The translations under genes were made by a program, and so were the position numbers. Below are positions 25,486-33,172 of a stretch of 48,124 bases of DNA, one piece after another (the stretch's first letter is position 1; each line of letters begins with the position of its first letter). A model generated the notes under the pieces. That model did no database searches. It was not told the origin of the DNA and saw only the letters and a list, made by a program, of their open reading frames with translations. This DNA comes from Pseudothermotoga sp. (lineage in GTDB: Bacteria; Thermotogota; Thermotogae; Thermotogales; DSM-5069), in assembly GCA_003510135.1 (NCBI GenBank), contig DOKY01000022.1:1-48124 (forward strand), in the 5' to 3' direction.

Positions 25486-26256
25486 TCATTCCTCAACCCC
25501 AACGAGTTCTAAATACACTGTCGTTCCAGCGTTCAGTTGCGAGTGTATCGCCCAGGTGATGTTCAACCTCCTGAGAATGTGCTTCACTATAGCAAGTCCG
25601 AGTCCAGAACCCGAGATACTTCTGACGTTCTTTGCCCTGTAGAATCGGGCTGTGACGTTCTTCAGTTCCTGCTCGGGTATACCAAGACCCTCGTCACGGA
25701 TGCAGAGCAGATCGCCTGTCCTTTTTATCTCCACGTGACCCGCTCGCTTTGAATACTTGAGCGCGTTGGAGATCAGGTTTCTGAGAACTATTTTGAGAGC
25801 TTCTTCATCAGCCTTGATCATCACGTTGACCTTATCAAGTGCGAGTGAGATCGCCTTCTGGGCCAGCCTTTGCTCGTACTCATGCACAACATCCCCAAGA
25901 ACCTGTTCAAGATTAACTTTACGAACAAACGGCTGGTAGTTGTCCTGCTCTATCTTTGAAAGGAGTATGAGCTGCTCCAAGATTCGCTGCATTCGGTTCA
26001 GATGTCGCTCCATTTTCAATAGATTTTCCTGAACACGGTCTCCTTCCTTAGCGAGTTCCAGAAGACCCATCACCGCGCTCAGTGGGGAGAACAGCTCGTG
26101 GGCGACCGCGTTCACAAAAAAGGTTTTTGAGTCCGACAGGATTTGTTTCTCCGTCGACGGATCACCGGCGGTTGGATAGAACACCAGCACGTCCGGTTTG
26201 AGGAGAAGAATGGGCCTGTGCTCTTGAACGATTTCATCCCAATCTGTAGCCGACAC
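25486..26256 (-). CDS. Sensor histidine kinase, PhoR-like but without a sensor or membrane region
   Basis: A 256-residue kinase. The phosphoacceptor H-box (FFVNAVAHELFSPLSAVMGLLELAKE, split near residues 46-71) is followed by the ATP-binding domain: N-box LRNLISNALKYSK, G1 box CIRDEGLGIPEQEL, F-box RFYRAK and G2 box GSGLGLAIVKHIL. Only about 44 residues precede the H-box; there is no membrane helix and no obvious PAS or HAMP domain. It is translated with the response regulator upstream (23-base overlap) and faces the pstSCAB-phoU operon, so a role in phosphate sensing through Pst/PhoU is likely. ATG 26256 is the chosen start. Confidence 0.88.
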   Translation of the reverse strand: MSATDWDEIVQEHRPILLLKPDVLVFYPTAGDPSTEKQILSDSKTFFVNAVAHELFSPLSAVMGLLELAKEGDRVQENLLKMERHLNRMQRILEQLILLSKIEQDNYQPFVRKVNLEQVLGDVVHEYEQRLAQKAISLALDKVNVMIKADEEALKIVLRNLISNALKYSKRAGHVEIKRTGDLLCIRDEGLGIPEQELKNVTARFYRAKNVRSISGSGLGLAIVKHILRRLNITWAIHSQLNAGTTVYLELVGVEE

Positions 26257-26884
26257 CCCGCACCGTCACCAGCCTTTGCTTGCCGATCTTCTTTCTCAGC
26301 GTGCTCATGTACACGTCCACGATTCGATCGCTCCTCTCAGATCCGCGCCACACATGCTCAAGTATCTCCGATCGGCTGAAAACTCTCCTGGGATTTTGAA
26401 ACAGCAACAACAGTATGTCGAACTCTTTGGCAGAAAGGTTTACTAACTCATCGCCTATCTGAAGGACCCTTTCGTGCACAATCAGTTTCATGTCCTTGTG
26501 GATCAAAACTTTCTCGAGACTGCCCTTTCGTCTCATCACCGCCCTCACTCTGGCAACGAGTTCTCTCGGGTTGAAAGGCTTGGTCACGTAATCGTCCGCT
26601 CCAAGTTCGAGGCCTAAGATCCTGTTCCTGTCCTCTCGCAACGCGGTAAGAACTATGATGAACGTTTCTGGGCACATGACCTTGATCGAAGAGATTTCAT
26701 CCATGGCGTCACCATCTGGCAGTAACAGATCGAGTACTATCAGTTCGACACAACCTTTTTCAAGCACGCTGTACATCTCTTCCAGACTTCTGGCCGTGAA
26801 GACTTCGTGTGAGTCGAGCTTCAGATACCTACTGACCACTTCAAGAATGTCCTCTTCATCCTCTACAACCAACACGCGCGCCAC
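26234..26884 (-). CDS. PhoB/OmpR-family response regulator
   Basis: A 216-residue response regulator. The receiver domain has the acidic pocket EDEED, the phosphoacceptor Asp52 in LIVLDLLLPDGD, the Thr in IIVLTALRE and the Lys in ADDYVTKPFNPRELVARV. The C-terminal winged helix (LSAKEFDILLLLFQNPRRVFSR, then RIVDVYMSTLRKKIG) is of the OmpR/PhoB type. The likely target is the divergent pstS promoter 120 bases away. Start GTG 26884 has a GGGAGG about 12 bases upstream. No clear Pho box could be picked out of the intergenic region by eye. Confidence 0.9.
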   Translation of the reverse strand: MARVLVVEDEEDILEVVSRYLKLDSHEVFTARSLEEMYSVLEKGCVELIVLDLLLPDGDAMDEISSIKVMCPETFIIVLTALREDRNRILGLELGADDYVTKPFNPRELVARVRAVMRRKGSLEKVLIHKDMKLIVHERVLQIGDELVNLSAKEFDILLLLFQNPRRVFSRSEILEHVWRGSERSDRIVDVYMSTLRKKIGKQRLVTVRGVGYRLG

Positions 26885-27007
26885 CTTTTTGATGCCCTCC
26901 CGTTCAGATCATGCCATGACTATGTTAAAAAGTTTTGATACTATCACACACTCACTAAAAGTTGCTCCTGTTCAATGGGGTTGGACGAATTCGAAGGAGG
27001 TGTAGTT

Positions 27008-27847
27008 ATGAAGAAGTGGTTGTTTGTCTTCTTGGTTGGTATCATGGCTCTCGTGGTACAGGCTCAAACTCTCGTGATCAAAGGTTCGAACACTGTCTAT
27101 CCGATCGCACAGCTCTGGGTCGAGGAATTTCAAAAGATCCATCCAGATCTGATCGTCACTCTGGAGGGAGCAGGCTCGACTACGGGAATCAAGGCGCTGT
27201 TCAACGAAACAACGGACGTAGCCAATTCCAGCAGGTTCCTCAAGCCGAGTGAGATCGAAGAGATGCAGAAAGCGGGCCGCTACTTTGCACCCATTCTGGT
27301 CGCTTACGATGCGATCGCCGTGATAGTTCACCCGAGCGTGCCATTGGAAGACATATCGATAGAGACTTTGAAGAAGATCTACACCGGTGAGATCACAGAA
27401 TGGAACCAGATTGATCCGAAGCTTCCGAAAAGACCAATAGTTGTTTACTCGAGAAACACCGCGAGTGGGACGTTTGAAACCTGGGTGGAAAAGGTTCTCC
27501 AGGGCGCCAAGCTCAGCCCGAGGGTACAGATGCTTGAATCGAGCCAGGCCGAGATAGAAAGCGTTGCGAAGAATCCCAACGCGATAGCTTACACCGGCAT
27601 GGGGTACGTCACACCGCAGGTGAAGGCACTCAAGGTCAACGGTGTTGCACCCAGCGTGGAGAACGTGATCAACGGAAGATACCCAATAAGCAGGCCACTG
27701 TTCGTCTTCATCGATCTGAAGCGTTTCAACAACACTTGGCCGATGGAAGGTGTCGTGGCCGATTACATCAGGTTCATTCTTTCGCCGAAGGGACAGAAAA
27801 TAGTGAGAGAAGCAGGTTACGTTCCGGCCTACGGAACGGGTGAATGA
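27008..27847 (+). CDS. pstS: Phosphate ABC transporter, phosphate-binding protein
   Basis: A 279-residue secreted protein: signal peptide (KKWLFVFLVGIMALVVQAQ), then LVIKGSNTVYPIAQLWVEEF, which is the PstS start with the phosphate-binding Ser/Thr loop. GAGSTTGIKALFNETTDVANSS, VYSRNTASGTFETWVEKVL and NPNAIAYTGMGYV are the other phosphate-contact regions. It binds inorganic phosphate for PstCAB. ATG 27008 follows GAAGGAGGTG; an in-frame ATG at 26975 lies before the ribosome binding site. It is the first gene of the operon and its stop overlaps pstC. Confidence 0.94.
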   Translation: MKKWLFVFLVGIMALVVQAQTLVIKGSNTVYPIAQLWVEEFQKIHPDLIVTLEGAGSTTGIKALFNETTDVANSSRFLKPSEIEEMQKAGRYFAPILVAYDAIAVIVHPSVPLEDISIETLKKIYTGEITEWNQIDPKLPKRPIVVYSRNTASGTFETWVEKVLQGAKLSPRVQMLESSQAEIESVAKNPNAIAYTGMGYVTPQVKALKVNGVAPSVENVINGRYPISRPLFVFIDLKRFNNTWPMEGVVADYIRFILSPKGQKIVREAGYVPAYGTGE

Positions 27848-28716
27848 TGAAAAAAACGATCTCTTTTCTGTTCGTTCTACTCACGAGTCTCGCTGCCGTC
27901 GCTGTTGCGGCAGCACTTTTTGCGATCGTGTTTTTCATTTTCAGTGAATCCATCAGAGCGATCAGAGAGGTTGGTTTCGGACTGTTTTCTCCAAACTGGT
28001 ATCCGGTGTGGGAAACAGAACCAGAGTTTGGGATCGGCACGATGCTTTTGAATTCTCTGATTCTCGCGGTCTGGACCAGCGTTTGGGTCTGGATCCTGGG
28101 TCTCGGTGTGGCGATCTATTTGCACAGGTACGCGTCGAACAGGGAACGCGAACTGATGCTGAGAATCCTGGAGTATGCGAGCGGTATCCCATCGGTTGTT
28201 CTTGGACTGTTTGGAGTCCTGATTCTTGGAAACTTGTTCCTGCGTCTCGGTGCGTGGTCGGCACAGAACTTCCTGAATGCGTCCATCGTGCTCAGCATAT
28301 TGACGTTGCCCTTCATGGTGAGCTTGACGTTCCAGTCCCTGGAGAAGGTGCCAAGACAGCTCGTTGAGGGGGCCATCAGCCTTGGGGCAAAAGATTTCGC
28401 GGTGATACAAGTTGAACTGAAACATGCGGCACCGGGCATAGTCAACGCGATGCTGAGCGTCTTCAACAGAATCTTTGGAGAGACGATGATAGTGCTCATG
28501 GTTGCTGGTGGAGCCAACATGCTGGTCGGCTCCTTTCTGGACCCCGTAAGGCCTCTAACTGCGACTCTGGGCAGTGAGATAGGTGAAGTCGCTGCGGGAA
28601 GTTTGCACTACAGCGTTTTGTTCTTCATAGCCTTCCTCGTACTTTCCGGTTGCCTGATCCTGAACGTGCTCACAAACAGAATCACCAGAAGGCTCGAACG
28701 ATGGATCAAGGGGTGA
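27844..28716 (+). CDS. pstC: Phosphate ABC transporter permease PstC
   Basis: A 290-residue permease with six hydrophobic segments. PSVVLGLFGVLILGN and the cytoplasmic loop QLVEGAISLGAKDFAVIQVE, followed by RIFGETMIVLMVAGG, are the PstC/PstA signatures. It forms the channel with PstA. The start ATG overlaps the pstS stop (ATGATG, so either ATG may be used), and it ends four bases before pstA. Confidence 0.93.
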   Translation: MMKKTISFLFVLLTSLAAVAVAAALFAIVFFIFSESIRAIREVGFGLFSPNWYPVWETEPEFGIGTMLLNSLILAVWTSVWVWILGLGVAIYLHRYASNRERELMLRILEYASGIPSVVLGLFGVLILGNLFLRLGAWSAQNFLNASIVLSILTLPFMVSLTFQSLEKVPRQLVEGAISLGAKDFAVIQVELKHAAPGIVNAMLSVFNRIFGETMIVLMVAGGANMLVGSFLDPVRPLTATLGSEIGEVAAGSLHYSVLFFIAFLVLSGCLILNVLTNRITRRLERWIKG

Positions 28717-28720
28717 TGGT

Positions 28721-29524
28721 ATGAGATGGACTCTGAGAATCCTGAGCTATGGAGTTTTTCTCGCGATGCTGTTCGTTCTTGTGAGCATCGTTGTTTCGGG
28801 TCTGCCGTACCTTTTCAGGCCAGGCTTTTTCACAGCATGGCCCAAACGCGCGATGAGCGAGGGAGGAATATTCCCGATGCTCGTCGGCTCGCTTATGCTT
28901 ATGGGTTTAGTCTTTGCCATCTCGATTCCTGTGGGTCTGGTCGGAACCATATTCCTGAGTGAGCTGGCACCCAGGAGACTGTCGATGCTTCTTCAATCTC
29001 TCGCCGCAACGATGAACAGCGTTCCGTCGATTGTGTACGGTGTTTTCGGTCTCGCTCTCTTCTGTGTCAAACTCGGTTTTGGAACCTCTCTGCTCTCGGC
29101 TTCGCTGGCACTCTCTACCATGTCTATACCGTTTTTCATGAACAGTGCCGTGGAGTTCTTGAGGGCCGTACCGAAAGAGTTGAGAGAAGGCGTGATATCT
29201 CTTGGTGCCAGCAAATTCCAATCGACCTTGATGGTTTTGAGGGCGAGCAGGAACGGGATCCTGACGAGCCTGATGCTCACGCTCGGCAGAGCCTTCAGCG
29301 AGACTGCCCCGATCCTGGTGACGGGTGCCGTGTTCTATTCGACGAAACTCCCAGACAAACTGACAGATCCAGTCATGACCCTTCCCACGAGCATCTACGC
29401 GATCGTGATGAATCTGGGAGAGAGATCGCAATGGATGGCGAGGGGCATGGCCAGTCTCATGGTGCTGATCATGATCTTTATCTATTCTGTCGTACAGTTG
29501 ACAAGGAGGAATAAACGTGAGTGA
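28721..29524 (+). CDS. pstA: Phosphate ABC transporter permease PstA
   Basis: A 267-residue permease with six hydrophobic segments. Motifs are GGIFPMLVGSLMLMGLVFAI, PVGLVGTIFLSELAPRR, SVPSIVYGVFGLALF, ELREGVISLGASKFQSTLMV and GRAFSETAPILVTGA. It is the partner of PstC. Its end overlaps the pstB start by eight bases, and the pstB ribosome binding site AAGGAGG lies inside this gene. Confidence 0.93.
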   Translation: MRWTLRILSYGVFLAMLFVLVSIVVSGLPYLFRPGFFTAWPKRAMSEGGIFPMLVGSLMLMGLVFAISIPVGLVGTIFLSELAPRRLSMLLQSLAATMNSVPSIVYGVFGLALFCVKLGFGTSLLSASLALSTMSIPFFMNSAVEFLRAVPKELREGVISLGASKFQSTLMVLRASRNGILTSLMLTLGRAFSETAPILVTGAVFYSTKLPDKLTDPVMTLPTSIYAIVMNLGERSQWMARGMASLMVLIMIFIYSVVQLTRRNKRE

Positions 29525-30272
29525 AGTTGTGTTTGAGATAAAAGACCTCTACGCCTTCTATGACGATCACTGTGCGTTGCAAAATGTGAACTTGAAGATA
29601 AGAGAGAAACGTGTGACCGCAATCATGGGGCCTTCGGGGTGTGGAAAAAGTACGCTGCTCAGATGTTTGAACAGACTCAACGATCTGATCCCGGGCTTTT
29701 CTCTGAAGGGACAGATACTTTTCAGAGGGCAGGACATATACCGGATAAGAGATCTGACAGAGTACAGAAGAAGAGTCACCATGGTCTTTCAAAAGCCAAA
29801 TCCTTTTCCGATGTCGATCTTCGACAACGTTGCCTACGGCTTGAGAATACACGGCATTACGAAAAAAAGCATCCTGAGGGAGAAGGTTGAGCACGCGTTG
29901 CGCATGGCGGCTCTGTGGGACGAGGTGAAAGAGAAGCTGAAAAAGCCCGCGGTCCAGCTTTCGGGTGGTCAGCAGCAAAGGTTGTGCATCGCCAGGGCGT
30001 TGGCTCTGGAACCCGATGTCTTGCTGCTGGATGAACCCACCAGCGCGCTCGATCCGATAGCCACAATGAAGATCGAAAGGTTGCTGGAAGAGCTCGCCCA
30101 GCAGTACACTGTGGTCATAGTCACGCACAGCATGGGACAGGCGCTCAGGATAAGCGATGAGGTGGTGTTCCTCTATGAGGGTCGGCTCATAGAGTATGGA
30201 GAAACGTCCTCCATCGCGAAGACGCCAAGGCATGAAGTGACAAAGCAATTTCTGACAGGTAAAATAGGCTGA
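29517..30272 (+). CDS. pstB: Phosphate ABC transporter ATPase
   Basis: A 251-residue ATPase with Walker A GPSGCGKSTLLRCLNRLNDL, Q-loop VTMVFQKPNPFPMSIFDNVA (the NPFP stretch is characteristic of PstB), signature LSGGQQQRLCIARAL and Walker B LLLDEPTSALDP. It drives phosphate import by PstCA. Start GTG 29517 has AAGGAGG eight bases upstream. Confidence 0.95.
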   Translation: MSEVVFEIKDLYAFYDDHCALQNVNLKIREKRVTAIMGPSGCGKSTLLRCLNRLNDLIPGFSLKGQILFRGQDIYRIRDLTEYRRRVTMVFQKPNPFPMSIFDNVAYGLRIHGITKKSILREKVEHALRMAALWDEVKEKLKKPAVQLSGGQQQRLCIARALALEPDVLLLDEPTSALDPIATMKIERLLEELAQQYTVVIVTHSMGQALRISDEVVFLYEGRLIEYGETSSIAKTPRHEVTKQFLTGKIG

Positions 30273-30285
30273 GGAGGAGAAAGAT

Positions 30286-30969
30286 GTGACGGAAAGAACC
30301 CTGCATTACGAGAAAGAAATGCTCTTTCTGAACGACAAACTGATGGAATTCGTTGATGGCGTGGAAGACCTCTTTGAAAAAACTCTCTACGCCGTTCAAT
30401 CGGGCGACGAAAAGATCATAACTGAAATAGAACAGATGGACGATTACTTTGACGAACTCGATCTGCAGATTCAGTCCACAGCCTTTGACGTGATCGCGAA
30501 GTATCAGCCGCTCGCGGAGGATCTGAGATTCGTCGTCGCAATGATAGGTCTGTCAATAGATCTGGAAAGAATCGCAGACGAATGTGTCAACATCGCACAG
30601 TTGAGCAGACAGGTTCAAAGGAGCCTGGAAAGCTTCTCGAGCTGGGAGACGCTGAATCAGATGATGAGGATCATCAGCGTCATGCTTCAGCAAACTGCCG
30701 ATGCCGTGAAGCACAAAGATCTCAAACTCGCCGTCAAGGTCTGGAAGAGGGACGATGAGGTCGACAAACTGCACAACGAAGGACACGAAAACCTCATCGA
30801 GCTGGCGTGCCGTGAAACCAATCCAAGAATGATGAGGGTCTATTTGGAAGAAGCCTTCCTGATAAGACACCTCGAACGTATCGCCGATCACCTCACCAAC
30901 ATTTGTGAAAAGCTCTACTTCATGGAGACGGGAGAGCAGCTCAAGAAAATCATGAGATCCGAACAGTGA
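30286..30969 (+). CDS. phoU: Phosphate-transport regulator PhoU
   Basis: A 227-residue all-helical protein with two PhoU three-helix repeats. The metal-binding clusters EQMDDYFDELDLQIQ with IDLERIADECVNIAQLS, and DDEVDKLHNEGHENL with LIRHLERIADHLTNICEKL, are clear. It modulates Pst activity and the PhoR-type kinase, which here must be the sensor-less kinase across the divergent promoter. Start GTG 30286 with GGAGGAG upstream. It is the last gene of the Pst operon; no terminator was seen after it. Confidence 0.93.
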   Translation: MTERTLHYEKEMLFLNDKLMEFVDGVEDLFEKTLYAVQSGDEKIITEIEQMDDYFDELDLQIQSTAFDVIAKYQPLAEDLRFVVAMIGLSIDLERIADECVNIAQLSRQVQRSLESFSSWETLNQMMRIISVMLQQTADAVKHKDLKLAVKVWKRDDEVDKLHNEGHENLIELACRETNPRMMRVYLEEAFLIRHLERIADHLTNICEKLYFMETGEQLKKIMRSEQ

Positions 30970-31085
30970 ATGAACTTTACTCCCAAGTCTGGCAGATTTT
31001 CAGGCTTCTTGCTCGCTGTGCTTATTGGATCCAGATGCGTCGTTAAAGCAGTTCAGTAGTTCTGGCCTGTCCGTATCGATGCGAT

Positions 31086-31541
31086 TCAACTCGATTTGAG
31101 AAAGCTCAATATCTCGCCAAGATCGGGAAGCTGTTTGATGGGATACACTTTCATCCAGATGATCTTGCCCTGCTCGTCTATCAACAAGTTCGCCCTCTCG
31201 GAGAAACCATCCTTGTCCCGAAATATGCCGAAAGCTCTGGCAACTTCTCCGTGTGGCCAGAAGTCTGAAAGTATGCGCAGCTTTTCCAATCCTAAAGATT
31301 CAGCCCAGGCTTTCTTGCTCGGGACGGGATCCACGCTGATGCCAAGCGGTACGACGTTCAAACTCTCAAATTCTCCGTACGCGCCCTCCAGAGATTTCAT
31401 CTGATCCGCGCACACGGATGTCCAAGCCAAAGGATGAAAAGACAGAAGCACCTTCCTGCCTTTCAAACTCGAGAGCTGGATTGGCTTGCCATCCTGATCT
31501 TTCAGAGTGAAGTCTGGTGCTGTCGAACCAACCGTCAACAT
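31086..31541 (-). CDS. Peroxiredoxin (AhpC/TSA family, single cysteine)
   Basis: A 151-residue thioredoxin-fold peroxidase. APDFTLKDQDGKPIQLSSLKG and LSFHPLAWTSVCADQM place the peroxidatic Cys at residue 44. It is the only cysteine in the protein, so it must be a 1-Cys type that relies on an external thiol. It reduces peroxides, useful to an anaerobe exposed to oxygen. ATG 31541 follows GGAGGTG. It is a single gene, convergent with phoU; about 115 bases between them hold nothing recognisable. Confidence 0.9.
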   Translation of the reverse strand: MLTVGSTAPDFTLKDQDGKPIQLSSLKGRKVLLSFHPLAWTSVCADQMKSLEGAYGEFESLNVVPLGISVDPVPSKKAWAESLGLEKLRILSDFWPHGEVARAFGIFRDKDGFSERANLLIDEQGKIIWMKVYPIKQLPDLGEILSFLKSS

Positions 31542-31740
31542 GGTTTCACCTCCATAGTGTGAGTGAGAACACGATCACATGTTCGGTGAAGATTTCTCAA
31601 CATGGGCCACATGAATTGCATTCACAATTACAGTGTAACACATTTTGTGATTTGATGAAATTAGAAACACATTTATCCTGGTTTTAAGCTGAAAGGTTTT
31701 GACGCTGGTCCTCGTGCGACGGTAAAAAGAGCGTCGCAGG

Positions 31741-31764
31741 TGTTAGAATAGTTTCGTTAACGAA
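31741..31764 (+). promoter_or_regulatory. Extended -10 and palindromic operator before the MATE gene
   Basis: TGTTAGAAT (31741-31749) is an extended -10 with no convincing -35. Four bases later lies the perfect 12-bp palindrome TTCGTTAACGAA (31753-31764), over the expected start point, a typical repressor position. No regulator gene is adjacent. Confidence 0.5.
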
Positions 31765-31793
31765 CGAGCGCGTATGATCCGGAGGTGTACTTG

Positions 31794-33164
31794 ATGGAAA
31801 CAACGCACAAGAGTGTTGCGACTCTGCTCGGAGATCCAAAGAAGGCCATACTAAGAATGTCAGGTCCCATGATGCTTGCCATGCTCATGCAGACTCTTTA
31901 CAACCTCGTTGATGCGATCTGGGTTGCGGGGCTTGGACCAAACGCGCTCGCGGCAGTCGGAGGCTTCTTTCCAATCTTCATGATCATCATCTCTCTGGCA
32001 GCCGGTCTGGGGATAGGTACGAACGCCGTGGTGGCCCAGAGGATCGGCGCCAGGGATAAGTCCGGAGCAGAGAGCGCGGCGAAGACAGCCGTGGTGCTCG
32101 TGATCTTGCTTGGAGCAGTCATGACATTGCTTTCCCTGATGTTCATAAAGCCTGCTCTGATTCTGATGGGTCAATCGGACGATGTGCTTCAGCTCTGTCT
32201 AAGGTATTCCTACATAATTCTGCCCTTCACAATTGTGTTCATGCTGACCAACGTGGCCAACGCGATCCTCCGAGCCGAGGGTGACGCCAAGCGTGCCATG
32301 GTTGTGATCGTCGTCGGATCCATCCTGAACATAGTGCTCGATCCAATACTCATCTACTCTTTCAGACTGCACGTTGCCGGTGCGGCGTACGCCACAGTGA
32401 TCTCCGCTTCGGTGGGGCTTTTCATAAGCTTCTACTGGTTTCTCGTTCGGAAAAGCACGTATCTGAAGCTCAGTTTTGTCAAAGATCAATTCGATTTCTC
32501 CTTCTTGTGGAAGATTCTCTCAATCGGAATTCCTGCATCGCTCGCTCAACTGTCTATGTCCGTAGCGATCTTCATACTCAACAGGTTCGCGTCCATCGCC
32601 GCCGGAGCGAAAGGCCTCGCCGTTTTCACAAGTGCCTGGAGGATCATCAACTTCGGTACCATTCCAATGCTGGGTATAGCTGCTGCCGTGACATCCGTGG
32701 TTGGAGCGGCTTACGGGGCAAGAGATATCGACAAACTTGAAAAGGCGCACATGTATGCGATCAGGCTTGGCTTGATAATAGGAATCTGCGTCATGGCGAT
32801 AGTGCAGATTTTTTCCAAACAGATAGCCTTCCTGTTCAGCTATTCAAAGGAAGGGGGTGTCATATTCGACGACATTGTCAGTGCACTGAGGGCGCTCAGT
32901 CTTTTCTTACCCGGCACACCTTTCGGTATGTTCACCTCGGCGATGTTTCAAGGTATTGGTCACGGTGTTAAGAGTCTGGTCGTTACGATCTTCAGAACCA
33001 TCATAATGCAGGTGTTCTTCTGCTGGCTCTTCGTCAACGTCATGAAAATTGGACTGGATGGCGTCTGGTGGGGCATCGTGATTGGAAATCTCACGAACGC
33101 TGTGGTCGCCTTTAGCTGGGGCAAGAGCGTTATTCGGAATCTCAAGCAGAACAAATCGCTATAA
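31794..33164 (+). CDS. MATE-family efflux transporter
   Basis: A 456-residue membrane protein with about twelve hydrophobic segments in two related halves. MSGPMMLAMLMQTLYNLVDA, the IGTNAVVAQRIGARD stretch, ANAILRAEGDAKRAMVV and GIGHGVKSLVV are family landmarks. MATE proteins export drugs, dyes or metabolites using a sodium or proton gradient. ATG 31794 has GGAGG eight bases upstream; a GTG at 31785 is rejected because it overlaps that site. The LtaS-like gene starts eight bases after its stop, so the two may be co-transcribed. Confidence 0.92.
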   Translation: METTHKSVATLLGDPKKAILRMSGPMMLAMLMQTLYNLVDAIWVAGLGPNALAAVGGFFPIFMIIISLAAGLGIGTNAVVAQRIGARDKSGAESAAKTAVVLVILLGAVMTLLSLMFIKPALILMGQSDDVLQLCLRYSYIILPFTIVFMLTNVANAILRAEGDAKRAMVVIVVGSILNIVLDPILIYSFRLHVAGAAYATVISASVGLFISFYWFLVRKSTYLKLSFVKDQFDFSFLWKILSIGIPASLAQLSMSVAIFILNRFASIAAGAKGLAVFTSAWRIINFGTIPMLGIAAAVTSVVGAAYGARDIDKLEKAHMYAIRLGLIIGICVMAIVQIFSKQIAFLFSYSKEGGVIFDDIVSALRALSLFLPGTPFGMFTSAMFQGIGHGVKSLVVTIFRTIIMQVFFCWLFVNVMKIGLDGVWWGIVIGNLTNAVVAFSWGKSVIRNLKQNKSL

Positions 33165-33172
33165 TAAACTGG

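Noticed and set aside
26885..27007. Pho box upstream of pstS
   Set aside because: The region is AT-rich with several partial repeats, but no repeated 7-mer pattern was clear enough to call by eye.
27877..28425. Minus-strand frame opposite pstC
   Set aside because: Shadow of a well-supported permease gene, with no ribosome binding site and an implausible composition.
31715..31738. 7-bp hairpin TGCGACG/CGTCGCA upstream of the MATE gene considered as a riboswitch
   Set aside because: It lies upstream of the better promoter candidate, has a plain 10-base loop and lacks any riboswitch core known to me.
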